64,000 bases of DNA from IMG/VR virus record IMGVR_UViG_3300035211_000050, positions 1 to 64,000 of that record. One strand, given 5' to 3'. The position numbers were made by a program, and so were the translations under genes. Numbering within the stretch: the first letter of the stretch is position 1; every line of letters starts with the position of its first letter. This DNA comes from a virus. Of the stretch, positions 6,734-14,983 are shown piece by piece. Under the pieces are notes generated by a model. The model saw only the letters and a list, made by a program, of their open reading frames with translations. It made no database searches and was not told the DNA's origin.

Positions 6734-6916
6734 ATGCAAAAACTAACAATCACAATAGAGCGTAAAAATAATTCAGTTCATGGTGATTATTATGAAGTAA
6801 CTTGTTGTGATCAATCAGAAAAGTTTATGGCTCGTACAGATGATAGAAAAGGACAATTTACAGCAGGTCAAGCTGTAAAGAATTTTATCGAGAATGATTT
6901 AAATATAAAGGAGTAA
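6734..6916 (+). CDS. Hypothetical protein, 60 aa
   Basis: Compact beta-like protein (LTITIERKNNSVHGDYYEVT). AAAGGAA upstream. Function unknown. Confidence 0.55.
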   Translation: MQKLTITIERKNNSVHGDYYEVTCCDQSEKFMARTDDRKGQFTAGQAVKNFIENDLNIKE

Positions 6917-6921
6917 ACACC

Positions 6922-7272
6922 ATGCATTGTAAATACATAAAAGATCAAATCAGATACGAACATCAGATTATTCCAGGAATGCTTATTACTGAAGTATACT
7001 TTGCACACGATCCAAAAAAGATTTTTTCTCAAACATTCAAAGTTGATCACATTGAAGAACATGCAGGATTTAGACCTAAATCAAAGTTTATTCATTACTT
7101 AAGACACTCCTTTCATAATGATCAATTATGTTCCGATTATATATCTTTAGCTGATCATAATGTTCATCCATATGGTGGATATAATGACAACTTCTTCCGT
7201 TATCCAACAATTCAGGAAATCATAGCATTCAATAAAAGGAACAATCAAAATGTCAACGATTCAAGTAACTAA
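6922..7272 (+). CDS. Hypothetical histidine-rich protein, 116 aa
   Basis: Many His and Tyr residues (FIHYLRHSFHNDQLCSDY; DHNVHPYGGYND). AAAGGAG upstream. Overlaps the next start. No family recognised. Confidence 0.6.
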   Translation: MHCKYIKDQIRYEHQIIPGMLITEVYFAHDPKKIFSQTFKVDHIEEHAGFRPKSKFIHYLRHSFHNDQLCSDYISLADHNVHPYGGYNDNFFRYPTIQEIIAFNKRNNQNVNDSSN

Positions 7273-7459
7273 GCAATTTACAGCAGGCCCACTTAACGGA
7301 ATATCTGTCACAGAAACAGTTATTACAAACTTCCCCAATCTTTGGGTAGTTGGCACTGAAAGAATAGATTACATTACAGAAATACCATATAATGTAACAA
7401 ATGTTGAATTTATGAATAAAAAAACTGAAAAGGAGTATGAAAATGTCCAAACCGTTTAA
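7250..7459 (+). CDS. Hypothetical protein, 69 aa
   Basis: Contains KQFTAGPLNGISVTETV, a pattern seen in small uncharacterised phage proteins. AAAAGGAAC upstream of the ATG. Overlaps both neighbours. Confidence 0.55.
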   Translation: MSTIQVTKQFTAGPLNGISVTETVITNFPNLWVVGTERIDYITEIPYNVTNVEFMNKKTEKEYENVQTV

Positions 7460-7673
7460 GTACAATCAATTAAGTAGGATCAGCTGTGCGAAATGTGGAA
7501 AGAAGGTTAAATTAAATGTACTGGCAAGGAAGCCAGAAACAAGGCTTTGTTATAGATGTGGAGCAGATCAAAATAAGAATTCAACTGCTAGAGATGTTAG
7601 AAACAATCCAGCCTTGAAACGCAGACAATTACACTACAACCTCAAGAGTCAAGGCAAAGCAAATATAAAATAA
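7443..7673 (+). CDS. Small zinc-ribbon protein, 76 aa
   Basis: Start at 7443 chosen because AAGGAG sits 9 bases before it. Two CxxC knuckles (CAKCGKK and CYRCGAD) make a zinc ribbon followed by a basic tail. Likely binds nucleic acid or protein; role unknown. Confidence 0.6.
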   Translation: MSKPFKYNQLSRISCAKCGKKVKLNVLARKPETRLCYRCGADQNKNSTARDVRNNPALKRRQLHYNLKSQGKANIK

Positions 7674-7691
7674 AATTAAAAGGATCTAATC

Positions 7692-8045
7692 ATGCTCCCA
7701 TATCAGAAAGCAGAAAAGATTGCCGAACTTCAAGAAAAGAAGAAAGCTCTAAAAGAAGAAGTCAATAGAGCTTTTAAAAGAAGTACAGATTATTACCACT
7801 TACATAAGGCAGCAGAAGCCAAATATGATAAACTTAAAAATCAATATGAAGCTTTAGATCGGGAAGAAAAGTTTCTTTCAATAAATATAACCAGAGAAAC
7901 AATAAAAGATCCTACTAAGCCAAAAGAGAAAAAAGTTACTCCAGTTGATCCAAAAGCTCAGGCATTAAAGGCTTTAAATAATTTGCCACCAGCTGTTAGA
8001 GCAAAAATAATCGCTGGATTTAACAAGAAGAAGGAGAATGAATAA
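7692..8045 (+). CDS. Coiled-coil protein with shared C-terminal tail, 117 aa
   Basis: Residues 5-65 are a charged coiled coil (EKIAELQEKKKALKEEVNRA). The end (DPKAQALKALNNLPPAVRAK) matches the tail of the 129-aa protein at 17212 (KAMEALGNLPPDVREAVLAN) and, more loosely, those at 2020 and 30803. The rest of these proteins differs, so the tail may be a common docking peptide. Confidence 0.6.
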   Translation: MLPYQKAEKIAELQEKKKALKEEVNRAFKRSTDYYHLHKAAEAKYDKLKNQYEALDREEKFLSINITRETIKDPTKPKEKKVTPVDPKAQALKALNNLPPAVRAKIIAGFNKKKENE

Positions 8046-8046
8046 T

Positions 8047-8412
8047 ATGAAAATTATAGAAAAAGCTTCACCAAAGAAAAAACTTACTATGCCAAAATTT
8101 AACATAGGAGATATAGTATGTATGAAAGATGATTTTTCTTTCAATCCATGTTATAAAACTATGTCGATTGGGAAAATTGAAGCTATTCATATGCAAGTAG
8201 GGAATGAATTTGGTGCCAGATTTAATAGAAGACTTAACTCTTATGTAAGTAAAAGTTGTTTTGGCAGAATACTATATTCAATTTCAGGATTCTCTTTAAT
8301 GCCTGATGAAGATAAAATAGAACTCTTCACTAAGAAACATCTTAAAATTATGGCATCTTGGAAAAATTTATCAGATGAACAATTTACAAAAATTAGACTA
8401 AAAGGAAAATAA
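8047..8412 (+). CDS. Hypothetical protein, 121 aa
   Basis: AAGGAG ends only one base before the ATG at 8038 but 10 before the ATG at 8047, so 8047 is preferred. Basic; IGDIVCMKDDFSFNPCYKTM and a later barrel-like stretch resemble small beta-barrel proteins that carry SH3-like folds. Function unknown. Confidence 0.55.
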   Translation: MKIIEKASPKKKLTMPKFNIGDIVCMKDDFSFNPCYKTMSIGKIEAIHMQVGNEFGARFNRRLNSYVSKSCFGRILYSISGFSLMPDEDKIELFTKKHLKIMASWKNLSDEQFTKIRLKGK

Positions 8413-8415
8413 AAA

Positions 8416-8604
8416 ATGATCAGTAAAAGAACACTTGAGAAATGGCGCAAAGAGTCACTAAAAGTGCAGTCAGAGGAGCTTAATAATGAACAGATTCAAA
8501 TAGAATCTAGAGCAGATATGTATACTGTTTTAAAAGAGTTTAATTCTAGAATTATTAAATTGACTCAAGAACTGTTAGATCAGCAACTTTTAAACAAGAA
8601 ATAA
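8416..8604 (+). CDS. Hypothetical helical protein, 62 aa
   Basis: Two charged helices (LEKWRKESLKVQSEELNN and FNSRIIKLTQELLDQQLL). Function unknown. Confidence 0.5.
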   Translation: MISKRTLEKWRKESLKVQSEELNNEQIQIESRADMYTVLKEFNSRIIKLTQELLDQQLLNKK

Positions 8605-8615
8605 GGAGGCCAAGC

Positions 8616-8963
8616 ATGGCAATCAGAACAAAAGAAAAATATGACAGAATTCACGCACCTTTGAAACCAAAAAGCAGAGTTAAAAAGAAAGCAAAACTGA
8701 TTATTATAGACACAGTCAGAAATCCTATCAAGAAACTCATTCCTTTCATTCCTGATAAGGATAAAAGTCCAAAGCCAGTCTCACCAAGAACATTCAAAAG
8801 AAATATTAATCCACTTTCTTTATTGGAAATGTTTATACCCTCTTTTAAAGGTGGCAAGCCAATATATCCTTCTTCATTAAAAGGAGCAAAAAAGCATGCC
8901 GGAGAAGTCAGGCGAATCAAAAAGAATCAGCGCCGTCGTGCATATTTAAGATTGTGCAGATAA
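8616..8963 (+). CDS. Very basic hypothetical protein, 115 aa
   Basis: Lys/Arg- and Pro-rich throughout, probably largely disordered, with a C-terminal KKNQRRRAYLRL. TAAGGAGG precedes the start. Possibly nucleic-acid binding; function unknown. Confidence 0.55.
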   Translation: MAIRTKEKYDRIHAPLKPKSRVKKKAKLIIIDTVRNPIKKLIPFIPDKDKSPKPVSPRTFKRNINPLSLLEMFIPSFKGGKPIYPSSLKGAKKHAGEVRRIKKNQRRRAYLRLCR

Positions 8964-8984
8964 TTTGTAAAATAAAAACTTGCT

Positions 8985-8998
8985 GTTCATTTTTGAAC
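8985..8998. repeat. GTTCA-N4-TGAAC palindrome, copy 3
   Basis: GTTCATTTTTGAAC, 21 bases past the preceding stop. As RNA it extends to an 8-bp stem (GCU pairing GGC) with a UUUU loop. No U-tract follows. Confidence 0.7.
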
Positions 8999-9022
8999 GG
9001 CCATTATTTAAGGTAATAAATC

Positions 9023-9271
9023 ATGCAAAAAGCAAAAATTGACATTCAGCCTCAAAATACAAGATCATACACACTGATGGCTTTTCATGCATTAAATGGC
9101 CAAACCGGAAGTATTGTAAAAACAAATGAAATTGAAGGACTAAAGACTGAGCGTGTTCTAATTAAGTTTGATAAACCAATTGATGGCTTCTACAAGCATG
9201 GGACAAAACATACTTATTTTTGGTTCAACAAAGAAGATGTCAAAATACTTTCAGAAAAGGAACCATCATGA
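9023..9271 (+). CDS. Hypothetical protein, 82 aa
   Basis: Beta-rich small protein (VLIKFDKPIDGFYKHGTKHT). First gene after palindrome copy 3. Function unknown. Confidence 0.55.
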   Translation: MQKAKIDIQPQNTRSYTLMAFHALNGQTGSIVKTNEIEGLKTERVLIKFDKPIDGFYKHGTKHTYFWFNKEDVKILSEKEPS

Positions 9272-9453
9272 AAATATTAAAAACCTTATGGATTAAATTC
9301 AATTGTTTCATCGGTAATCATGATTGGACTTGCAAAGCTGAACAAGGCATCAAGCCAACAGAAGAAGAATTGAGAGATCCCATTGCAGGATTTAAACTTT
9401 ATGCTGGAATGTATTGCAAGCATTGCGGTCGTATTAGCAGATTGTCATTATAA
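9268..9453 (+). CDS. Small zinc-binding protein, 61 aa
   Basis: ATG at 9268 overlaps the preceding stop (ATGA). Possible ligands are HDWTC near residue 20 and MYCKHCGR near the end, so it may be a zinc knuckle. Function unknown. Confidence 0.5.
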   Translation: MKILKTLWIKFNCFIGNHDWTCKAEQGIKPTEEELRDPIAGFKLYAGMYCKHCGRISRLSL

Positions 9454-9473
9454 CAACTTTTAGGAGAATAAAA

Positions 9474-9830
9474 ATGCCAAATCCAACAATAACTTTCAGA
9501 CTATCTCCAAATCAAATAGCTCGCGGTCTTCAGGTTATTCGTAACCTTGAACCAAACTATCAACTTACCAGCATTTCAAAAATTGTTAAAACAATTTATC
9601 TTGATTATCTGGCAAAGATGACAGTAAACAAAGCGATTAATGTTCCACAAGAATATTTGGATGAAGTAAATATCCTGTTAGAAGGGACGCAGAAAAACTC
9701 AATAAAGAATTTCGATGCTCTCAAAGAATTTATTCAAACAAAAGAGGAAGAAAATGAAGAGATTCAAGAAGAGCCATCTGTAATTAATAGTGTAGAAGAT
9801 TTCAGTCCACCAAATGATTGGGATATTTAA
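9474..9830 (+). CDS. Possible ribbon-helix-helix protein, 118 aa
   Basis: N-terminal PTITFRLSPNQIARGLQVI, followed by SISKIVKTIYLDYLAKM, resembles a ribbon-helix-helix strand and helices; the C-terminus is acidic. It is paralogous to the protein at 11335 and shares the strand-helix start with that at 19928. Perhaps a transcriptional regulator; inference only. Confidence 0.55.
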   Translation: MPNPTITFRLSPNQIARGLQVIRNLEPNYQLTSISKIVKTIYLDYLAKMTVNKAINVPQEYLDEVNILLEGTQKNSIKNFDALKEFIQTKEEENEEIQEEPSVINSVEDFSPPNDWDI

Positions 9831-9845
9831 AAGGAGATATTATAA

Positions 9846-10253
9846 ATGAGAGATTTAGCAGAAATCAAAGAAGATATTGAACTTTTACGCAAAGCAGTAA
9901 AGAAATGGTCATTAATATCTGTCGGCCTAGGTGAAGATTTGGCATCAAGAAATTGTGCCTTATGTCAAGAATATAATCACCTTGGCTGCAGTAAAACATT
10001 TGTGCCAATAATTTCATGTCCTATAGCATCTTATACTCATTGTGATTCATACTCCTTCATGGCTTGTGGATGCACAAATACTCCATGGCAAGACTGGTCA
10101 AAGCATCAACTATTTATGCACAATACACATACTAGATATTCCAGAACAGTTAAATGTTCCATATGCCGTGAACTTGCCAATAAAGAACTTATGTTCCTTC
10201 AAAAGGTATTAGAAATTAATCTAGCAGAATATAAAAAATTAAAAGGAGCATAA
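9846..10253 (+). CDS. Cysteine-rich probable zinc protein, 135 aa
   Basis: Cysteine pairs CALCQ, GCSKTF, ISCPI, CGCTN and CSICRE suggest one or two structural zinc sites, framed by charged helices at both ends. AAGGAG upstream. No family recognised. Confidence 0.6.
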   Translation: MRDLAEIKEDIELLRKAVKKWSLISVGLGEDLASRNCALCQEYNHLGCSKTFVPIISCPIASYTHCDSYSFMACGCTNTPWQDWSKHQLFMHNTHTRYSRTVKCSICRELANKELMFLQKVLEINLAEYKKLKGA

Positions 10254-10256
10254 TCT

Positions 10257-10529
10257 ATGGATAGAATCAGAGTAAATAACGTCCTCCAAGGAAAAGTTGT
10301 CCTCAGAGATAAAAATTATGCCATCAGTTTTGTAACAAACTATGGAGTGGTAACAGTTCGCATGTTTGAACTTGATAAGTTTCTTGAACAAAATCCGCAC
10401 TTAAAACCAATCATGCAAAGCTCTGTAATTGAAGCCGATCAAATCATTGGAAAATACATAAATGTCAGGGATAAGGCAGCAAAGTATTTTACAAAAGCTA
10501 ATGAAGAAATCAGAATCAGGCTTTTCTAA
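10257..10529 (+). CDS. Hypothetical protein, 90 aa
   Basis: Basic, beta-strands then helix. Follows the previous gene by 3 bases, so probably translationally coupled. Function unknown. Confidence 0.55.
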   Translation: MDRIRVNNVLQGKVVLRDKNYAISFVTNYGVVTVRMFELDKFLEQNPHLKPIMQSSVIEADQIIGKYINVRDKAAKYFTKANEEIRIRLF

Positions 10530-10548
10530 TTAATTGAAGGAACTCAAA

Positions 10549-10872
10549 ATGGATCTAGAAAAAATAATTAAAGAAGAAGCTCCAAAGGCAGGCACTAATG
10601 ATAGTCATGATAATGCTTATGCAGAAGCTTTAAGAAATGCTTATATAAAATATAAAGATATTTTAACTAAAGAAGAAATAGAATTTCGTTGGAATATAGT
10701 CAAAGCTAAATATGATGGAACTCATAAATCAGTTGCAGAAACAATGATCTTATATTATTTATATGATGAAAAATTATTAGAAGAAAAAGAAAAGTTTAAT
10801 CAAATTATAAATCAAATAACACTTATAGCTTTTATGATTAGTTTAATAATTTGTATTCTTGTTAAATGCTAA
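10549..10872 (+). CDS. C-terminally membrane-anchored protein, 107 aa
   Basis: Start at 10549 rather than 10534, since GAAGGAAC lies before the later ATG. A charged soluble part is followed by a C-terminal hydrophobic helix (TLIAFMISLIICILVKC). Tail-anchor layout; function unknown. Confidence 0.5.
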   Translation: MDLEKIIKEEAPKAGTNDSHDNAYAEALRNAYIKYKDILTKEEIEFRWNIVKAKYDGTHKSVAETMILYYLYDEKLLEEKEKFNQIINQITLIAFMISLIICILVKC

Positions 10873-10884
10873 AAGAGAATGATC

Positions 10885-11103
10885 ATGAGATATTTAAATT
10901 CTATTAATGGTTTTCGCTGGATTTCTATAGGAAATAATGATCAAAGTCTTGCAAAAACCAATATTTGTGGAGAAGTATTTTGGATCAGAGAATGTGAAAA
11001 ACAAGAGAATGGATTTTGGAAAGGTATTGTTGATAATACTTTACTTTTTACAGATCAACATGGTCTTAATCTTAATGATGAAGTTATATTCATAATTTCA
11101 TAG
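10885..11103 (+). CDS. Hypothetical protein, 72 aa
   Basis: Small soluble protein with GFRWISIGNNDQSL at the start. Resembles its neighbour at 11115 in size and composition. Function unknown. Confidence 0.5.
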   Translation: MRYLNSINGFRWISIGNNDQSLAKTNICGEVFWIRECEKQENGFWKGIVDNTLLFTDQHGLNLNDEVIFIIS

Positions 11104-11114
11104 GAGAATTAATC

Positions 11115-11321
11115 ATGTCTTTATGGCAAAAATGGGATGGTAAAACAGATTTAGCTATGGTTGTTTTAGTAAAAACAGAAGATAATATTGTTATTACAGC
11201 TCAACAAGCAAAAGGATTAAATAATTATTGGGTAATTTATATTCCTGGAACACCTATACTATTTCAGCCAAGACTTGAATCAAAAGTAATAGAATATATC
11301 GATCTTAATTGTTTAAATTGA
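11115..11321 (+). CDS. Hypothetical protein, 68 aa
   Basis: Small protein (MSLWQKWDGKTDLAMVVLVK). TAGGAG upstream. Function unknown. Confidence 0.5.
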   Translation: MSLWQKWDGKTDLAMVVLVKTEDNIVITAQQAKGLNNYWVIYIPGTPILFQPRLESKVIEYIDLNCLN

Positions 11322-11333
11322 AAGGAGTTTCAA
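11318..11333 (+). promoter_or_regulatory. Shine-Dalgarno in a perfect hairpin loop
   Basis: TTGAAA-GGAG-TTTCAA, ending one base before the ATG at 11335. The inner 14 bases TGAAAGGAGTTTCA are identical to those before the gene at 2020. Confidence 0.55.
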
Positions 11334-11334
11334 A

Positions 11335-11610
11335 ATGTCTACAACCCCAATAACTTTTCGACTTTCACCAGAAGATTTGGCCAGCGCATTAGAAGGACTT
11401 ATTGATAACGGTCATAAAGAAGAAGATTTAAATTCAATAACTTCTATTGTCAGGACAACTTTCTTTTATGGTCTAATATATTTAAAGAAGAATCCTCAGA
11501 AAATAGCCAATGATTCGTCTTTAAAAAAGATTAAGCAAATCATGATTCAAAACAAGCAGAACAAAACTATCGGCATTAAGGATATTATGAATAAAACAAA
11601 TGAAGTATAA
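11335..11610 (+). CDS. Possible ribbon-helix-helix protein, 91 aa
   Basis: Paralogue of the protein at 9474: PITFRLSPEDLASALEGL, a SITSIVRTTFFYGLIYL helix, and a related Asn/Gln/Lys-rich second half. Its ribosome site is held in a hairpin loop, unlike that of its paralogue. Confidence 0.55.
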   Translation: MSTTPITFRLSPEDLASALEGLIDNGHKEEDLNSITSIVRTTFFYGLIYLKKNPQKIANDSSLKKIKQIMIQNKQNKTIGIKDIMNKTNEV

Positions 11611-11638
11611 AAATCAATCTTAAAAAGGAGAAAAAATT

Positions 11639-13693
11639 ATGTTTAGCAAAATGAAAAAGGAGTTTCAAGTGCATGTAACCACCATGCTAAGAAGCCAGAC
11701 GCATTTGTTTCTTGTCAATGCTGACAAGGACGAATTATGGAGACTTTACCTTGAAAGTTTTCCAGAAGACAATAACAGAACTTTTCGTAAGCGCAGGGAA
11801 CATGACTGCTCTTGCTGCCGACATTTCATTAAGAGATTCGGCAACATTGTGGCAATCAGAGATGACAAATTTATTTCAATCTGGGATTTTGAGTCTAATC
11901 AGGAAGAATACAATCCGTCATTAAAGGCAATGTCAGAATACATTCACAAGTGTGAAATTACTGAAGTTTTTATAACTTCAAATGGCAATCTTGGCACTGA
12001 TAAAAATCATGAACAGCTTAATTCATCAGAGATACTCACATGGGAACATTTCCATTTCAGACTGCCTGATTCTTTTGTAGTACATGTAAAAGAGGTAGAA
12101 TTAAACAGATTGCGCGGACAGTTTCGAGATGATAGAAACGTATTTCTGAGAGCATTAACAGAAATAACGCCAGAAGCTATTGAAACTGTCTTGGAATTAA
12201 TTCAGCAAAAAACTCTTTACAAAGGTCAGGAATGGAAAGCGATTCTTTTAAATTTGCAAAGGCTTCAAAAAGAATCCAAGACATTTGATAATGTTGGTGT
12301 CTGGGCATGGGAAAGAGCCATTGTAGTTGGCCCTGTTGTAAGCAGAATCCGCAACCACAGTATTGGAGTACTTCTTCAAGACATTAGTAAAGGAATTGAT
12401 TTGAATGATGCAGTTTCAAGATATGAAAAGATCGTAGCACCTTCAAATTATAAAAGACCAAAAGCAATTTTCACTACCAAAATGCTTCAGGATGCTCAAG
12501 ATAAGATTGTCGAACTTGGTCTTGAAAACAGCCTCGGCAGGCGCTATGCCAAGATTGAAGATATCACAGTAAATAATATCCTATTCGGTAACAAGGATAC
12601 TATAAAAAAGCTTAGCAATTTTGAGCAGGTTTTCGATAATATGGCTAAAGATACTCCGACAAAAGTACCAAATCTTGACAGATTATCTATTGTTGAAATT
12701 GATGATTTCATTTCTAATATAATGCCAAAATTAACCAATGTTGAAATTCTTATGGAAAACAGGCTTGAGCAGAACCTTGTATCTCTAATTGCTCCCATAG
12801 ATAAGAATGCACCAACACTTTTTAAGTGGGATAATGCATTCTCATGGGCCTATAATGGCAACATGACAGACTCAATGAAACAGCGTGTTCAAAAGGCAGG
12901 CGGTAACATAAATGGTGTTCTGCGTTTCAGCATTATGTGGAACGAAGCTGGTGATAATAACAATGATTTCGATGCTCATGCCGTGGAACCAAAAGGTGAT
13001 CATATTTTCTTCAAAAATAAGGGAAGAAAACACCCAAGTTCTGGAATGCTAGATGTAGATATTACAAGACCATTTGATTTACATCAAGTTCCTGATGGTG
13101 GCGCTGCTGTAGAGAATATTGTATGGACAGATAAAAATCATATGCTTGAAGGTATTTATCGTTTTTATGTCCATAACTTCAGTCATAACGGAGGAAAAAC
13201 CGGCTTCAGTGCTGAGATTGAATTTGATGGAACTATTCATAAATTCCATTATAACAGAGAATTGCGAAATGATGAAAATATTGCTGTAGCTGAAGTAATT
13301 TTACAGGATAACAAATTTACAATAAAGCCAGCATTACCATCAACTACAGCAAGCAAAAAACTGTGGAACATTTCAACACAGCACTTTCATCCAGTATCCA
13401 CTATCATGTATAGCCCAAATTACTGGAATGAGCAGAAGGGTATCGGCCACAGGCACGTATTCTTTATGATTAACGACTGCCTGAATGATTCAAATCCAAA
13501 TGGATTCTTCAATGAATTTCTCAAAGAAGATTTTATGGAATATAAAAGAGTTTTTGAAGCTCTAGGAAGTAAAATGCATGTAAAGGAGGATGAGAATCAA
13601 TTATCTGGACTTGGTTTCAGTACAACTAAGCACGATTATGTAGTTCTTCGTATTATTGGAAGTTTTAATCGTGTTATCAAAGTAAATTTTTAA
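11639..13693 (+). CDS. Large conserved phage protein with DUF2135-like domain, 684 aa
   Basis: Residues 55-80 carry a HDCSCCRHFIKRFGN motif, probably metal binding. Residues about 430-565 (NDFDAHAVEP, then LDVDITRP, ENIVWTD, GGKTGFSAEIEFDG) look like the calcium-binding beta sandwich of YfaP/DUF2135-type proteins. The C-terminal part includes MYSPNYWNEQKGIGHRHVFF. Proteins with this architecture recur in unrelated phages beside the small partner encoded next; function unknown. Codon use is less AT-rich than in the small genes upstream. Confidence 0.65.
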   Translation: MFSKMKKEFQVHVTTMLRSQTHLFLVNADKDELWRLYLESFPEDNNRTFRKRREHDCSCCRHFIKRFGNIVAIRDDKFISIWDFESNQEEYNPSLKAMSEYIHKCEITEVFITSNGNLGTDKNHEQLNSSEILTWEHFHFRLPDSFVVHVKEVELNRLRGQFRDDRNVFLRALTEITPEAIETVLELIQQKTLYKGQEWKAILLNLQRLQKESKTFDNVGVWAWERAIVVGPVVSRIRNHSIGVLLQDISKGIDLNDAVSRYEKIVAPSNYKRPKAIFTTKMLQDAQDKIVELGLENSLGRRYAKIEDITVNNILFGNKDTIKKLSNFEQVFDNMAKDTPTKVPNLDRLSIVEIDDFISNIMPKLTNVEILMENRLEQNLVSLIAPIDKNAPTLFKWDNAFSWAYNGNMTDSMKQRVQKAGGNINGVLRFSIMWNEAGDNNNDFDAHAVEPKGDHIFFKNKGRKHPSSGMLDVDITRPFDLHQVPDGGAAVENIVWTDKNHMLEGIYRFYVHNFSHNGGKTGFSAEIEFDGTIHKFHYNRELRNDENIAVAEVILQDNKFTIKPALPSTTASKKLWNISTQHFHPVSTIMYSPNYWNEQKGIGHRHVFFMINDCLNDSNPNGFFNEFLKEDFMEYKRVFEALGSKMHVKEDENQLSGLGFSTTKHDYVVLRIIGSFNRVIKVNF

Positions 13694-13721
13694 CAGACCA
13701 AATGGTCAAAGGAGACACAAA

Positions 13722-14102
13722 ATGAATATTTTTGAACAAGCAGCAAAAACAAAACTTCGCATCAATTACAAAGGTTTGATTACAGCAGAAGATCTATATG
13801 ATCTAACTATGAATGAGCTGAATGAGATTTACATTACTACAAATAAAGTCCTAAAAGACATGTCTTCTGAGGGCCTTATTTCAGAACCAGATGCTTCTAA
13901 AGGAACTGAAGGATTGCAGCTCATACTCGATCTGGTCAAGCATGTCTTTAAAGACAAGGAAAATGCAATGAAAGCCAAGCAGGATGAAGCGGCTCGCAAA
14001 GAAAAGAAGAGACGTATCATGGAAATTATCGCTGATAAAGAGGATGCTTCCCTGATGAGGAAGTCAAAAACAGATCTGTTGAAAATGCTGGAAGACCTGT
14101 AA
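13722..14102 (+). CDS. Partner of the 684-aa protein, 126 aa
   Basis: Opens with MNIFEQAAKTKLRINYKG and the LYDLTMNELNEIYI segment typical of a small conserved phage protein that travels with the large gene upstream. The C-terminal half is a charged helix. Coupled by a short gap with AAAGGAGA. Function unknown, but the repeated pairing suggests a complex. Confidence 0.6.
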   Translation: MNIFEQAAKTKLRINYKGLITAEDLYDLTMNELNEIYITTNKVLKDMSSEGLISEPDASKGTEGLQLILDLVKHVFKDKENAMKAKQDEAARKEKKRRIMEIIADKEDASLMRKSKTDLLKMLEDL

Positions 14103-14112
14103 ACCTATTTTA

Positions 14113-14152
14113 TAGGGACATTAATTAGCTAGATATAAAATTAGTGTCCCTA
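14113..14152 (+). terminator. Stem-loop after the 684/126-aa pair
   Basis: 14-bp arms (TAGGGACATTAATT with AATTAGTGTCCCTA, one wobble pair) around a 12-base loop, 10 bases past the stop. Only a weak U-rich tail (taatatatt), so termination is probable rather than certain. Confidence 0.55.
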
Positions 14153-14174
14153 ATATATTAAGTTAAGAAATATT

Positions 14175-14366
14175 ATGGTTTCATATCAACGTAATTGGCA
14201 GATTAAAAAGATAGCTCAAGGACTATGTAAAATTTGTGGAAAAGAAAAGATATTCAAAGCACAAAGATGTGAAAAGTGTTATGAAAAACATCTAATGTAT
14301 GCTAATGGTTGGAAAGGTATTAAATGGGAAACTCAGCAAAAGAAAAAAGACAAATGTCATGCTTAA
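14175..14366 (+). CDS. Small zinc-finger-like protein, 63 aa
   Basis: CKICGKEKIFKAQRCEKC forms two CxxC knuckles in a basic context, resembling endonuclease VII-like zinc clusters without the nuclease part. Function unknown. Confidence 0.5.
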   Translation: MVSYQRNWQIKKIAQGLCKICGKEKIFKAQRCEKCYEKHLMYANGWKGIKWETQQKKKDKCHA

Positions 14367-14407
14367 TAAACCAATTAAAATTTTTAATATTTAAGGAGTG
14401 TCAAAAA

Positions 14408-14731
14408 ATGATCAAATATGTAAAAATTCCTGGCTATGTTAATTTGGGTGAGTCTGAAATGTTTTCTCACCTATATCAATTCAAAGCATTAGAACCTGAT
14501 GAAAATAATTATTATAATATGATCTTTATCTGGGCATATATAGGTCCAGCAACTTTATGGCATGGAAATATTCTTGCCAAAACTAAAGAATGTATTTTTG
14601 TTGAAAAAGAGTTAGACCTTAAAGAGGCTGAAAGTATGATTGGCCCGATTAAAATAATAAGAAATTTTAAAGAATTCATCAAAAATAATGCTTTTGAATC
14701 ATCTTTTAAAGATTTTACTATTAAGGAATAA
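14408..14731 (+). CDS. Hypothetical protein, 107 aa
   Basis: Start at 14408 has AAGGAGTG before it; the longer in-frame reading overlaps the previous gene with no ribosome site. Contains ESMIGPIKIIRNFKEFIKNN. Function unknown. Confidence 0.55.
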   Translation: MIKYVKIPGYVNLGESEMFSHLYQFKALEPDENNYYNMIFIWAYIGPATLWHGNILAKTKECIFVEKELDLKEAESMIGPIKIIRNFKEFIKNNAFESSFKDFTIKE

Positions 14732-14735
14732 TCAA

Positions 14736-14951
14736 ATGGCAAACAATAGATGTTACTTAGTCCAAAAAGATAATTTAAAAAATATGATTCTTTTAGCAAA
14801 ATATTATCCAGATACAGGCTGGTGTTTATATCATTCAGAAGGAGAACTTACTGAATGGTTAGATTCTTTTTCTGATAAGTCTCCATATGGATTAACAAAC
14901 TTTACTATTCGATTTGAAACAAATAATTTTGATGATGAGCCAGAAGTTTAG
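14736..14951 (+). CDS. Hypothetical protein, 71 aa
   Basis: Start at 14736 is preceded by AAGGAA. Small soluble protein with acidic C-terminus. Function unknown. Confidence 0.5.
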   Translation: MANNRCYLVQKDNLKNMILLAKYYPDTGWCLYHSEGELTEWLDSFSDKSPYGLTNFTIRFETNNFDDEPEV

Positions 14952-14983
14952 ACAGATTAAAATTAGTTAAAAGGAAAATAATT

